The notes: generated from the sequence alone by a model not told the origin. Shown: positions 1-22,066, counted from the stretch's first letter. The stretch: 64,000 bases of DNA from Chrysomallon squamiferum (GCA_012295275.1 CM022676.1:14114930-14178929), one strand, 5' to 3'. Numbers and translations: made by a program.

Positions 1-220
1 ACATTATAATATCACTTTGTTCGCGAAGTTCTCCTGTGAACATCTTCTGGAAAACTTCGCTTCGTATGATGAGCATAAACTGATGCGCTTCTATAGCCGT
101 TTTGTGTTCTCCCACTAGAAATCTAACGTCGCTGTCTTTTCTAGTACGAAAAACGTGTTGAATCAATTTCATTATCTGTTTTCCTCTCTGCCCACTAGAG
201 ACTGCAGCTGAAGTTGCCAT
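1..220 (-). CDS. BTB/POZ domain protein, first exon, cut by window edge
   Basis: The exon starts with ATG at 220 (minus) and stays open for 73 codons to the window edge, so the donor and the rest of the gene lie to the left. The residues encode the N-terminal half of a BTB/POZ domain: DSDVRFLVGE, then HQFMLIIRSEVFQKMF and GELREQ. The fold dimerises and, in BTB-BACK-PHR proteins, binds cullin-3. It is clearly paralogous to the first exon of the complete gene at 58605-60130, with the same start context and an (AAT)n run just upstream in both. No lesion is visible. By analogy the missing exon should encode BACK and PHR domains. Confidence 0.85.
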   Translation of the reverse strand, partial: MATSAAVSSGQRGKQIMKLIQHVFRTRKDSDVRFLVGEHKTAIEAHQFMLIIRSEVFQKMFTGELREQSDIIM

Positions 221-236
221 GTTTTGACTAGAAGTA

Positions 237-307
<71 letters not shown>

Positions 308-455
308 TAATGATAACAACAACAACAACATCAACAATCCTGTGGTATTTAGGACAATTTGATACATTAACTGTTAATACAGCCTCTGCTTATAAGTGCT
401 GAAATAAACAATAAAAATATGAAATTATTTACATTTGTCTACATTGTGAGCAGAT
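221..455. promoter_or_regulatory. 5' flank of left BTB gene with (AAT)n run
   Basis: This is the upstream region of the minus-strand BTB exon. A long (AAT)n array occupies about 236-311. Bases 367-452 reappear in inverted orientation at 15273-15358. The segment from about 340 to 950 resembles the flank of the second BTB gene (about 60890-61500). No TATA box or other site can be assigned with confidence. Confidence 0.5.
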
Positions 456-949
456 AAATTATTTCTATAACGACAATAAACATAAACTCGATACCAACAA
501 CCGAATTACTTCGAATAAACAAAAGAAAAAGGAAATAGAAACTAATACAAGTACATGACAGAATGTTATTATTATTACATTTTTTTATGTGAACGTTCCA
601 AACACCAGAACGACTACTAAAATTTCATTACAATACCTTACCAAGTCAGGACGTACGCAACGTTTTTTTCATGTCAATATGAAAAAGACATCACACTATA
701 CTGATCTATTTGTCAGAAATCTAGCTCAAATATATCTTAAAACTATAATCAAACTAAGAAAACTCAAATCGGTAAAACATAGTACAATATAAAATATCAT
801 ACGCTTTCAGTATGGGCGACTCGTTTTACTTCTGTTTTGTGCATACGTGGCTGACGTCTTTGTCGTCGTCAAGTGTCACTTTGTCAGATTTGTATGTCAG
901 ATTAAAGTAAACAAATCGTGCTACGAGACATGTACACTGATCTTAGACA

Positions 950-6038
<5,089 letters not shown>

Positions 6039-6197
6039 AAGCTGAAAAATTACTTTTTGTAGTGGACAATCCAGGTAATATTCCTGTTCTAAGTAACACA
6101 ATCAGCATCACTACGACAACAATGACAGTCATAGAACCAACAGCTCCTTCTACAGCTGCACCAAGCAGAGCACTTGAACCACTCTGATCCTTTAAAG
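6039..6197 (-). CDS. Membrane-anchor exon of Ig receptor remnant, unit 1
   Basis: The minus-strand acceptor (TATTACAG) precedes base 6197. The exon reads open in phase 1 and ends before a good donor (GTAAGA at 6038), giving 159 bases in phase 1-1. The product has a short acidic/serine juxtamembrane stretch, one hydrophobic helix (MTVIVVVVMLIVLL) and then a basic Arg with Gly/Pro. That is the pattern of a type I single-pass receptor just after its Ig domains. It lies downstream of the Ig exons at 6480-6792 and 6996-7179. The exon itself is intact, and the copy at 20912-21070 is also open. No cytoplasmic exon or start was found, so the gene is probably a remnant. Confidence 0.6.
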
Positions 6198-6479
6198 CTG
6201 TAATAGATAATAACATATATATAATAACAATTTGTTCTTTTAAATCTGTAGTAAATAAAAACAGATATAATAAAAAGATGCTTATTATAAAAGTATAATA
6301 AAAACAATTTGAAACTTTTAATGCTTCTTCGCCTCTTGAGAACGGAAAAAAAAATAAGTATGAAATATCTCTTAAATTAAAAAAAAAAAAAATCTAACAG
6401 AAGGTTCTATCATAAAATCAGTTAACATAGCGAAGTAGATAATACAACAGATTAAAATATCTAATGTTAAATGTCTTAC

Positions 6480-6792
6480 ACCACACATCAAGTATTCCTG
6501 TGTTGGATGTTACAAGAGTTTGTCCAGGAATCCCTGCCTTGCAGTAAACACTGTGTCCATCATCTGACTCAGTCAGTGTGAGTGACAGATAACTCTTTCT
6601 TACAGTCAGGTCACCTGATGTGATATTTATGTTGGTGATTCCTGTGTTTATCTGTTGATTATTCTTGTACCAGTAAACAGACGAGACTGGGTTGCTAGGT
6701 GACGTAACACGTCAGAGAGACAAAACCTTCACTGACTTGTATTTTATCTTTCTGTGAACTGATGTTTAATAGTGTCACGTGTGTTACTTGTA
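6480..6792 (-). pseudogene. Frameshifted Ig-domain exon, unit 1
   Basis: The acceptor ACAACAG precedes 6792 and the donor GTAAG starts at 6479. Translation in phase 1 shows an Ig strand-B motif (EGFVSLTCYVT), then a frame change, then the strand-C tryptophan (SSVYWYKNN) and the strand-F cysteine context (DDGHSVYCKAG). The exon is 313 bases long, one more than a phase 1-1 exon allows. Removing one T just after the Val-Thr that follows the first cysteine restores the pattern. The same extra base is present in the second copy, so the exon was inactive before duplication or both copies share an assembly error. It is the membrane-proximal Ig domain upstream of the anchor exon at 6039-6197. Confidence 0.75.
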
Positions 6793-6995
6793 CTGTTGTA
6801 AATAAATAATAAAATTACTGTATCATACTTTTGTATTAAAATATTATTTATTTATTTATTTTTATTATAATTAAAAGATCGAAGTAAATATATTAATTAT
6901 TAAGTAACTTCATAAACACATATCAGTAATTAATGCTCTCTTATTGTGACTATATTAAAATTACAAAAAAGTATCGACATTGAATGTTTACTTAC

Positions 6996-7179
6996 CTGGA
7001 AAGTGAGCAGTACAGATAAACTTGTTATAGACATCATTATTAAAAGACAGATGAATCAAGTGTATTGTAACATTAACTTTTCCTTGTACAGTTAAATAAT
7101 TCATAGTCAGCCTGGCAACTGTTTTAACTTGTGGACTTGTACAACCAGCACTGACTGTTGTAGTAACTGGTGTCAATGA
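6996..7179 (-). pseudogene. Partial Ig-domain exon, unit 1
   Basis: A pyrimidine-rich acceptor (CTTTCTCTCTAAG) precedes 7179 and a donor GTAAGT follows 6996. The open frame ends in an Ig strand-F signature (VYNKFICTAHFPG), but no strand-B cysteine or tryptophan half is encoded. The acceptor gives phase 0, unlike every other Ig exon here, while the donor gives phase 1. This is either the second half of an Ig domain split by an intron or a truncated duplicate. The second copy (about 21892-22066) has lost a further 11 bases. Confidence 0.5.
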
Positions 7180-8499
7180 CTTAGAGAGAAAGACAGCACA
7201 ATTATAATTATTATTATTACTACCTTAACTAATATAATATCAAAAATAATTTTTTTTTTTTGTCTGTTCAAAGGTCAAAATCATTTATTAAATTTTAAAA
7301 TTGCACTCAATCAACAATGTTTTATCTATTTTTGTATCATTTTTGTGATGTAAAACAATCATTATAATATTTGAACAAATGAAATAATTTCAGTTTATCT
7401 CCAAAAGTACATTTCAAAATGAAAATAATTTGTTATGCTTGAGACTTGGTTCAAAACATGATTCTACGTATATAATAAATAAAAACATAGTATCACCCAG
7501 ACAGTACAAACTTCCTCTTTCAGTTATAGCCATTTCAGATGAAACTAGTAACTGAAAACTGGAGAACAATATGCATCATTTCGTAAGATCGTTATCATTT
7601 TTGTTAGCTAATTATTATTATTATTATTATTGTTATATAACATTTATTAGCACTATGCTTTAATCTCAGATACTTGAACAAAAAAAATATATATATCTTT
7701 TCACTCTAATTAATTTTTCATTCAAACGTATAGTTATGAATTTTCCAGTATTTAATATTTGACTATGTAAATAATCTATGGCAAATGAATGATTTTACCA
7801 AGTTTGGCAGATCAAAGGTAAAAGTTTGATGTGTTTTGCAGAATTATGAAATTAATCAGATGAATATCTACAACACATTGTTACAAAATAAGCTTTATCT
7901 TACTTTTAAATGATAATTATGTTTATGCATATGTATGCTAGTATTGTACAAGTTATAAAATAATTCAGTGGAACTGGGTGGGTATGTGTGTATTTTTGTT
8001 GTCATATTTGTAAGTAATGTAACATAAAGTCAGGACATGTGAGACTTGAAGGTGTATCTGATAGAGAAAAAATATGTATGAATGTGTATATGTGTAATAT
8101 TAAACTCTGATATAATACTGTACTTTGTTAAGCAAAACCAAGTGGCTGAGTGATGCTATATATTAATATTAACAGTAATGCATGGATAAACTGTATTTTC
8201 AAAACTATTGTTAAGGTTTTCTTTAAAGCAATTATACAGAAAAAATGAATAAGATGCCATTTTTTTTTGCAAATCTGCACAGTGCCACTTCTTTCAGGTG
8301 CCATTTTTTCTGGTGTCAGTTTTTCCTACACCCATTCATCCATTATTCCTCTTGGAAGCTATGATAAATGCATCTGAATGCTTATAATTGACTTATTCTC
8401 AGGTTTGATTATGATAAACTATATATTAATATTACGTACAAGCACAATTGATACTAATCAATGACCAATTAACAGATAGGCAGAGTTCACATTTTTCTT
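7180..8499. other. Spacer, nothing recognised
   Basis: AT-rich sequence, the same in both duplication units, with a short (ATT)n run near 7613. No coding exon, RNA gene or transposon end could be identified. Confidence 0.5.
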
Positions 8500-8770
8500 A
8501 TGGATCTACAACATCTCTCTTCTAGTTCAGGCTCATCACCACAAATGTTGACTGCATCCACTGGTTCTGCTGTACTATTCAAAGTGAGCTGCCATTTTGA
8601 CTTTGGTATCTTCTTCTGGGTTTTTTTTATTAGGTTTTTTGCCTCTTTCACCGTTGCTCTCTCTCTGCCTTTTCTTCTTCCTTCTTCTTTTTGTCTGCCA
8701 ACTCTTCTTCATATCTTTGACAATTTCTTCCTTGGCATACCTCACCCTCTTGATTTTATTTGAAGTTTAA
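8500..8770 (-). pseudogene. Decayed Lys/Glu-rich coding segment, unit 1
   Basis: Read on the minus strand, the segment encodes a highly charged helix-like stretch. The second copy reads it more cleanly as YEEELADKKKKEEEKAEREQ followed by a stop. After it come frames broken by poly-A runs and stops. The bias towards Lys/Glu codons and the higher GC suggest a former coding region, either a coiled-coil cellular gene or a transposon accessory gene. Unit 1 has an extra indel in the upstream part. The family is not recognised. Confidence 0.35.
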
Positions 8771-11700
8771 CGACATGCCCCACTAGATGGACCATTCTGT
8801 TTCAATTTTAATCAAATAACTTAATTAAAACCCAGAATGAACTATATCAGTGCCAAAACTATTTATTACACACCACATATGGGGCCAGAATTGCCCCAAG
8901 TAGTGGAGTAAAATAAAACACACTCTCCTTACCTAATTACCACGTATTAATCAAGTTTCTTCTGCTGAACTTAATAAATGATTTTATATTTACCTGTTAT
9001 AAGTTATTACTAACCTTATGTCTATAGAACTAAAAAGGAATTTTTTTTTACAACCTTGTTTTCACTAGATTCATGGCCACTATACTCCAAGTGTAAATGG
9101 CTGATTACTTAATCCTTTGTTCTAGTGAAAGATAGGAAGGTTATTTTCATATCAACAAAGCTCCAGAAGCCTGGACAGAGCAGTATATTTGCTTCAAGAT
9201 ATAATATACCTTGGGGGCCAGAATTACTCCGCTGTACCCTACATATTTCAAGTAGTGGAATCCTTTCTTCAGGAGCAGCTCTCATCCATGGAATTACAGC
9301 TTTAATGGGCAAATATTCAGATGCATGAAAGACAAATATATAAAAAAAAGATATTGAAAATGTACCCTAACATCAAAGCAGTGCTTCCTGATTTAACTGA
9401 AGTGACTGATAACAGGACAAAAATTGTTAACTTTATTAAGGTCAGACCACTTAACTATCATTTTTTGATCATTTTGTGACGATATGGGAAGTACAACTGA
9501 AGTTATTATTACATAGAGCAATTCAATAGCTTTCAAAAGGGAAAATGCTGATGAGGATTTTGGAGTTGCATGACGACGTTTACGTTGTAAAACCTGAAGC
9601 ACAATTTAGCTTCACGAATTCATAATTCGAACTAAGTCAACAACCAAATATAAGCATATCATGATCCAAGAAATGCACTCATTGTTTAACTGAGAAATAT
9701 GCCACAATCAACATCTTTACAAATAAAATGATATATTTTTGAACATATATTCAATGAATAATTCATATTGTAATTTTGTATAAAGCTTATGCATTACAAT
9801 GAATATCATTTTATTCTTTAACAGATGTGCAGTAATTTTCTACTACACAATCGTTATTTCTTCTTATCATTTGTTTTATAAAGCAATTACACTGCAAAAA
9901 AAAATGAAAAAGAACAAAAACATTAAAAACAACTCTTAAGAAGAGAAAAAATTAAAAAAAAAATTAAAAAAAAAATTGCCTTTGTCTATTCAGCTAAATG
10001 TTCATTTTATAGGTGCAAGTAGGTAAACAACAATATTATCACTGTTTGTCTGGTTTAGTCATTTCATGCTTATCAAATTTGGGAAGCATTTCAAATTTAA
10101 GCATTAAATATATAATCAATTAAATAAAATCAGGGACGTTTATTCACAGAGTTTAAGTTGATCAGAGAAACAGTAACCACTTTATCCACAGTGGAGTGGT
10201 ACTTGTGAATTAGTTTGTAATTTCAGGCATTCTGTGCCTTAAAAACCTAATACAATATTTCTGCATGGTACTTTATAATTATATTTTAAAAATTTTGGAC
10301 GTATCCTTGTAAGATCTATCAATAAAAATTAAGTTTAAATTTTTAAATTTACTCAATTAAAGTGCATATAATAAATAACCTGAGTCTGGAGAGCTCTGGA
10401 AGAATTGTTCAAATCAAAGGAGGAATGCTTGTTCACTGAATGACTACAGTTTGGATGGACATAGTTAACAACATTCTTACTGTTCTATTTATTTAAACTT
10501 TATGTGATTGATAATGACAACGTTTATTCTTAGTGTATTATATCAATATGCTTTAATCAGTGTCTCTGATAATCTTTCAAAGTAAACTGTAGGCTTCACT
10601 ATTCTAATAATTATATATGATAATTTGGTAGGATAAAACAAAACAGGTTATCCTGGAGAATTCCATGTAAATTGTAGGTTATTGTTTCTTTTATAATATA
10701 TAAAAGAATGAATCCTGTATTAACCACTGTTTGAAGAGCAGTGTTATAATTAAAAACTAAACAGATGGTGTTATAAACATAAAATATTGCTATTTCAGTT
10801 ACTTGTCACAGCTAGCACTAATATAGACTCTGAACTATATTGCATTTTATGTTTCTAATGAACTTTCACATATTAATTAGTTATCAATATATATAATCTT
10901 ATCCACTAATGCATCTATATCCTTCAAACTGTGTAAGTGATTTTCTTCTGTAGAAACAAGAAAGGTGTATTTCATTTAAGTTTCATGTTATTTGGTTAAG
11001 GTTAAAACATTTTGTGGGTATACCTAAACTTAAAGTGTCAAATTGATCAAAAACCTATTGGTATCTGAAAATCACTGATACAGATTATCATCATTAATAA
11101 TCATTAATTGATGATAGCTGAATATTTTATGTAATGAGCAAGTTAGTAAACAAATTGTAGCCAGACATACCATCAAAAAATAAACAGTGTGGTAATCATA
11201 AACTTGAATTATCAAAGTTCCATTGCAAACTGTAAACTGAAAAAGTGTAATTAAATATTTCAAAGTCATGCTGTTATTATGAAAAGATGATATATATATT
11301 ATAAAAAATGCCAGAATTTAACCGTTTTCGTGGTTACGAATCCTGCCTCACACGAAAACAACAAAGGTTAGATCACCTTTATATCTTAATTTCCTCTTGA
11401 TGGTCCTATAACCATACAAACACTGATAGTACAATAGTATAGTAATTATAATGCGGAGAATTAGCCCCAAACGTCTTTCTCCCTTGCCAAATATTCTCTT
11501 TTCTTTCTTGAACCATCTTGCACTCCTCTCACACTTGTAACATTCCACATCCCTGACCAATACTGGCAGACCATTATTGTCCTGGGTTCCTTAAGGCAAT
11601 TTTTACCAAATTTAATATCCCAAGTGTTGGAGAAATTTCTTAAGTCTAAACAAAATAAAATAAACGTCAGACGACATACTGGTGTTTCTGTATCTTTAGT

Positions 11701-12832
11701 GAAAACAAAAGTTATGCCAGGTGCTTTAGTTCAGTCCCTCACATATGTATACTACTTATAAACAGAATTAATTTATAAAAATGCATCAACTAGATTGGTA
11801 AAACTATTGTTTAAATACTAATTGATGATGTAAAGCTCTTTATAATCTAAATCCAGTGATAAATATCTTGCAGATATTCATTTTATATATCTCTTAAGTG
11901 CTTGTTTTTATATCAGCTGTACATAAATGAAAAAAAAGGAAGAAAAGAAGAACGAAACATTTTCATTCAATATCAAGGCTACGGATCTTCGATAACTCAA
12001 AAAAAAAAAAAAAAGAAAGAAAAGAAAGAAAAGGAAAGAAGATATATTTCTGGAGGAAACATGCCAGTAGTTATCTTAAAGCACATCATCATATAACTTT
12101 CTTATTACAGATACCTGATATTAAAAAGAAACCTACAATTTTGTCAGTATAAAAGCTCATGAGTATTTCTACACAAATGGCACCATCTATGGTCACAGAT
12201 TATTTTACCAGTGTCTGCAGCTAATGAAACGTTATTGGATCTAAACTTCGATAAGGCCTTTATAAATTTACAGCAAACTTAAGTTGGCGCTATTGAATAT
12301 TCAATAATGCTTGTAATAATAATGTCAGTCAGTTATATTTACATCAGCAGACCTAATGTTGCTGTAAACTGTCATAAAGTCTCTGTTTAAACAAATGAAA
12401 TAAACAAATCAATATTATCTGGTACAGCCATATTAAATCAAAACATAATTAAATAAAAATTAGTTCACTTATGTATCCCTATTAAAATACCCAGTAACAT
12501 ATAAAGATTTTCACAAGGTAATCTGAAAATAGCGGAATAAGTTTACATCAGTATTTGATAAGTATTCTCATGTTAATAAATGGAAAGTGGACCGACCACA
12601 TGCGCTCAACACATTTCTAACTAATTTCCCAACATTAAACTGGTACATGTCTTTACAAAATTTATTTTGCACAACTTCAATAATTTTCCAGGAGGTTATC
12701 CTTTGTATCCCATCTATAATATATAATTTTAGAAAAATGACCTTGATATTTTTCTAAAATGGGAGGGAATTAATACATCATAGATAAGATCTAATATGGT
12801 TTATGAATGGACTGTGTATCAGTCAGCTCGTA
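8771..12832. other. Unit 1, right part: no gene recognised
   Basis: Mostly AT-rich spacer. Segments at about 9120-9330 and 9393-9600 are less AT-rich and open in one or more frames, identically in the second unit, but carry no recognisable domain and no splice context. About 11340-11600 has a minus-strand frame with a C-x2-C pair (VECYKCERSARW), possibly old transposon coding sequence; this is uncertain. Confidence 0.4.
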
Positions 12833-13856
12833 ATTTTTTTTTTTTAAATACTGGTTCCTATACATATGCAGGATCTTAGACTTTGATTTGAAGCATTTAG
12901 GACTTCATCTGCATAGAGTGTATTCTGGAAATATTGATTAAAGGATTGCTTAATGCCCTGGATTCAATCCGCACATCTGTTTCAGGAACTTCGTGCACGT
13001 CACACATTTCTTAGATAACTGTTGGGCCAGTGATGAAGACCAGTGCCAGTAGCCCATCCAAGGAATTACGCTCACTGCTTACACAATGTTACTGCCTCTA
13101 AAATACACCCCGTCTCCTTCAGTACTGGCATATACGATGTCCTTGTCACAGTCTGTCCTGCTATATTGTGCATTTTGTTGAACAAGGTGTTAGGCCATCC
13201 GTAGTCCATTACAACAGTCCAGTGGGGTCGTCACAAAATTATTCATCAGAGGTCCATATTCATACTCCGATGCATCCAGGTTTCATCAGTCTATTTGAGG
13301 CAGCTTCAGTGACGTCATCTCTAGGTTTGAATGCCAGGTATAACTGTGTGTCGTCAGAACAGAAATGTCTTGCAAATGACTGTTTCTGATAATGTCACCA
13401 AATGTGGTATACATTTCGTAGTTCATCGGCCCTAGAATGGATCCCTGGAGTATGCTCTACTCCATATGCACAAGTGTAGACTGTTCACTATTACACACAC
13501 AGTTTGATACCTATCAGAGACGTCACGACTTCATCGAGATATCGAAGTGATGTTCAAGGCGTCGGAACAATGTTGTATAGTCGACTGTGTCAAACGCAGG
13601 AGTCATGTCGAGAAGAATGAACACAGTCGCACATCCTTTATCCAGGGATTGAAGAATATCATTCAGACCCTTGAGCAGGGCAAATTCGGTCGAGTGGAAT
13701 TTCTTGTAGGCGGATTGGAGACCTTCATGAACCATGCTTGTTGCTAGGTGACGTTTTATACGTGTGTTAACATTCTTTTCCGATATTTTCGAGATGAAGA
13801 GGAGACGGGAGACTGACTGTAGTATTTCAGAATCTCGAGACCAACCCAGGCTTCTT
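12833..13856 (-). mobile_element. CR1/Jockey-like non-LTR retrotransposon, unit 1 copy
   Basis: The minus strand encodes broken reverse-transcriptase blocks: RLLFISKISEKNVNTRIKRH and LQSAYKKFHSTEFALL, then VFILLDMTPAFDTVDYTTLF. Further on comes the catalytic region in degenerate form (SDDTQLYLAF at about 13338-13367), with the usual Y/F-A-D-D changed to S-D-D. Several stops and frameshifts show it is dead. The 3' end is marked by a T-run on the plus strand (poly(A) tail on the minus strand) near 12833. The 5' part is lost in the assembly gap; the second copy shows it continuing into the endonuclease C-terminus. Confidence 0.85.
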
Positions 13857-14056
13857 NNNNNNNNNNNNNNNNNNNNNNNNNNNNNNNNNNNNNNNNNNNN
13901 NNNNNNNNNNNNNNNNNNNNNNNNNNNNNNNNNNNNNNNNNNNNNNNNNNNNNNNNNNNNNNNNNNNNNNNNNNNNNNNNNNNNNNNNNNNNNNNNNNNN
14001 NNNNNNNNNNNNNNNNNNNNNNNNNNNNNNNNNNNNNNNNNNNNNNNNNNNNNNNN
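13857..14056. other. Assembly gap (200 N)
   Basis: Exactly 200 N, a nominal scaffolding gap. On its left is unit 1 retrotransposon sequence. On its right is the interior of a hAT transposon. The true join of these sequences is therefore unproven. Confidence 0.99.
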
Positions 14057-14894
14057 CATTATGAACGTATCTTGCATAGGCCATTAACAGAGCTTCACTA
14101 TCTCTTACAGTTGATTCGTCCAACTGTATTGAAAAGTTTGAATATTTTAATTTTTCAACAAGTTGTACTTCTACATCACAACTCATTTCATCAATCCTGC
14201 TACTAACAGTATTATTACTGAGCGGCATGCTTTTGAGATCTTGGTCATCGTTTTCAAGAACTACTTTCAGAAAAGTTGATATTGCGGGCTTAATTAAATT
14301 CTCCCCTATTGTATGATTTTTGCCACATTTTGCTATGAGAAGAGAAATTTCATAACTAGCCTCAAGACCACGATCCTTGATTGCACTTCTTGCAGAGAAC
14401 AATGAATTTATTGTTGATCTTTTTCCAAACTTCTCCTTTAGGGATTTAAAATACCCCAGTTTTCAATTAACATGAATACTGTGTTTTGCCTTCAAATGAT
14501 TTTCGAGACGACCTCTCTTCATGGATTCATTAGTCGAACATTGGTGGCACAACAGACAAAAAGGCAGTAGTTAGTTTCCTCTGCTATTTTAGCTTCAGTG
14601 TGAGTGTTGAACAGCTGATTAAAACTCAACTTCTTAAACAAGTCAGAAGCTACGCATATAGCTGGTGCCAGATGCACGATAACATTAGTGGGTGAACACT
14701 TGACTAGATTGCACAAGCTGTTGTGCTCACCTAGGTTGTAATTACAATTTTACCCTACAAAATTATAATTTGTACCCATATAGGGTTAAATAAAATAGAA
14801 ATGTTGATATTACTATATTTTTCATATTGCCCCCCCCCCTATTATTATTGAATTGCCTCCCAGTGGGGCATAGGCCCCACGTTGGGAAACACTG
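14057..14894 (-). mobile_element. hAT transposon (ZBED-like transposase), defective, 5' part
   Basis: On the minus strand, the terminal sequence CAGTGTTTCCCAACGTGGGG begins at 14894, typical of hAT inverted termini. Downstream is a BED zinc finger (C-x2-C followed by ENHLKAKH) at about 14490-14580. Next come SLKEKFGKRSTINSLFSARS and the conserved transposase block KLKYSNFSIQLDEST, similar to ZBED5/SCAND3-type hAT transposases. An in-frame TGA (14463-14465) lies just after the BED finger, and the N-terminal coding part is in another frame, so it is inactive. The other end of the element lies in or beyond the gap. Confidence 0.82.
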
Positions 14895-14902
14895 CTATAG
14901 AG
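14895..14902. repeat. Probable hAT target site (right copy)
   Basis: CTATAGAG directly abuts the hAT terminus inside the Tc1 coding sequence and fits the 8-bp hAT target pattern nTnnnnAn. The left copy cannot be seen because of the gap. Confidence 0.5.
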
Positions 14903-15268
14903 CATTTATGGGACGAGTTGGATAGACGACTAAGGCAGCATCAACCACAGCCACAGAATCGTGCTCAGTTGGCATTATTACTACAGACAGAGTGGGCAAC
15001 CATTACACAAGGTGTAATTCGTAATGTCATTACTGCTATGGGAAGGAGATATCAGGCAGTTCTGGACTCCCATGGTGGGCACACAAGGTATTGATATTAC
15101 ACTGTTATAACATTGAACTTTAACCTTTACAATGTAATACCATCAATATTAATGAATTGGGAAAGTGTGTAAAATGTGAACATTCTGCTGCTTTCCGTTG
15201 ATCCATTAGATAGATATTTCCAATTTCAATAAAATCTACTTTTGCGTTTTTTTTTGGGAGAGTATCTA
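14895..15268 (+). mobile_element. Tc1/mariner transposon, 3' fragment
   Basis: Immediately after the hAT terminus the plus strand encodes the C-terminus of a Tc1-family transposase: IEHLWDELDRR (containing the third catalytic acidic residue region), then VITAMGRRYQAVLDSHGGHT, ending at a stop at 15092-15094. A 3' non-coding part follows, ending near 15268 with an A/T-rich terminus containing GCGTTTTTTTTTGGGAGAGT, typical of Tc1 inverted repeats. The 5' part would lie beyond the hAT insertion, hidden by the gap. The coding remnant is open but truncated. Confidence 0.85.
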
Positions 15269-15272
15269 TATA

Positions 15273-15358
15273 TGCTCACAATGTAGACACATGTAAATAA
15301 TTTCATATTTTTACTGTTTATTTCAGCACTTATAAGCAGACGCTGTATTAACAGTGAA
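15273..15358. repeat. 86-bp inverted copy of 367-452
   Basis: This segment is the reverse complement of 367-452 with only a few mismatches, and directly precedes the point (15365) where unit 2 resumes direct homology to unit 1. It therefore marks an inversion at the left breakpoint of the second unit, adjoining the Tc1 terminus. Confidence 0.9.
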
Positions 15359-15859
15359 TTTAACAAATTATTTCTATAACGACAATAAACATAAACTCGA
15401 TACCAACAACCGAATTACTTCAAATAAACAAAAGAAAAAGGAAATAGAAACTAATACAAGTACATGACAGAATGTTATTATTATTACATTTTTTTATGTG
15501 AACGTTCCAAACACCGGAACGACTACTAAAATTTCATTACAATACCTTTCCAAGTCAGGACGTACGCAATGTTTTTTTAATGTCAATATCAAAAAGACAT
15601 CACACTATACTGCACTATTTGTCAGAAATCTAGCTCAAATATATCTTAAAACTATAATCAAACTAAGAAAACTCAAATGGGTAAAACATAGTAGAATATA
15701 AAATATCATACGCTTTCAGTATGGGCGACTCGTTTTACTTCTGTTTTGTGCATACGTGGCTGACGTCTTTGTCGTCGTCAAGTGTCACTTTGTCAGGTTT
15801 GAATGTCAGATTAAAATAAACAAATCGTGCTAAGAGACATGTACACTCATCTTACACAC

Positions 15860-20911
<5,052 letters not shown>

Positions 20912-21070
20912 AAGCTGAAAAATTACTTTTTTTAGTGGACAATCCAGGTAATATTCCTCTTCTAAGTAAAACAATCAGCATCACTACGACAACAATGACA
21001 GCCACAGAACCAACAGCTCCTTCTACAGCTGCACCAAGCAGAGCACTTGAACCACTCTGATCCTTTAAAG
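20912..21070 (-). CDS. Membrane-anchor exon of Ig receptor remnant, unit 2
   Basis: Same exon as 6039-6197: 159 bases, phase 1-1, acceptor TATTACAG and donor GTAAGA. It is open throughout with one hydrophobic helix (VAVIVVVVMLIVLL) followed by LRRG, a slightly stronger basic stop-transfer than in copy 1. Amino-acid changes between the copies keep the helix hydrophobic. The upstream Ig exons are broken, so this is probably a relic unless it is spliced to undiscovered exons. Confidence 0.6.
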
Positions 21071-21246
21071 CTGTAATAGATAATAACATATATATATAAT
21101 AACAGTTTGTTCTTTTAAATCTGTAGTAAATAAAAACAGATATAATAAAAAGATGTTTATTATAAAAGTATAATAAAAACAATTTGAAACTTTTAATGCT
21201 TCTTCGCCTCTTGAGAAGGGAAAAAAAATAAGTATGAAATATCTCT

Positions 21247-21278
<32 letters not shown>

Positions 21279-21374
21279 CAACAACATTCTAACAAAAGGT
21301 TCTATCATAAAATCAGTTAACATAGCGAAGTAGATAATACAACAGATTAAAATATCTAATGTTAAATGTCTTAC

Positions 21375-21688
21375 ACGACACATCAAGTATTCCTGTGTTG
21401 GATGTTACAAGAGTTTGTCCAGGAATCCCTGCCTTGCAGTAAACACTGTGTCCATCATCTGACTCAGTCAGTGTGAGTGACAGATAACTCTTTCTTACAG
21501 TCAGGTCACCTGATGTGATATCTATGTTGGTGATTCCTGTGTTTATCTGTTGATTATTCTTGTACCAGTAAAGAGACGAGACTGGGTTGCTAGGTGACGT
21601 GACACGTCAAAGAGACAAAAACCTTCACTGACTTGTACTTTATCTTGCTGTGAACTGATGTTTAATAGTGTCACGTGTGTTACTTGTA
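21375..21688 (-). pseudogene. Frameshifted Ig-domain exon, unit 2
   Basis: Counterpart of 6480-6792. Length is 314, two above a multiple of three. It has the extra T after the first cysteine region that is shared with unit 1, plus a second extra T in the Gly-Phe-Val stretch before the cysteine. Ig landmarks (first Cys, YWYKNN, DDGHSVYCKAG) are still readable in pieces. The acceptor retains AG in the changed context ACAAAAG. Confidence 0.72.
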
Positions 21689-21891
21689 CTTTTGTAAATA
21701 AATAATAAAATTACTGTATCATACTTTTGTATTAAAATATTATTTATTGATTTATTTTTATTATAATTAAAAGATCGAAGTAAATATATTAATTATTAAG
21801 TAACTTCATAAACACATATCAGTAATTAATGCTCTCTTATTGTGAATATATTAAAATTACAAAAAAGTATCGACATTGAATGTTTACTTAC

Positions 21892-22066
21892 CTGGAAAGT
21901 GAGCAGTACAGATAAACTTGTTATAGACATCATTATTAAAAGACAGATGAATCAAGTGTATTGTAACATTAACTTTTCCTTGTACAGTTAAATAATTCAT
22001 AGTCTGTTTTAACTTGTGGACTTGTACAACCAGCACTGACTGTTGTAGTAACTGGTGTCAATGACT
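21892..22066 (-). pseudogene. Partial Ig-domain exon with deletion, unit 2
   Basis: Counterpart of 6996-7179. The strand-F part (VYNKFICTAHFPG) and the donor are kept, but 11 bases present in unit 1 near 7108-7118 are missing, which breaks the frame. It cannot encode the same peptide. Confidence 0.5.

Noticed and set aside
9109-9328. Overlapping frames of 67 residues on both strands, identical in both units (23980-24199)
   Set aside because: Identity only reflects the recent duplication; no domain, splice context or start signal supports a gene.
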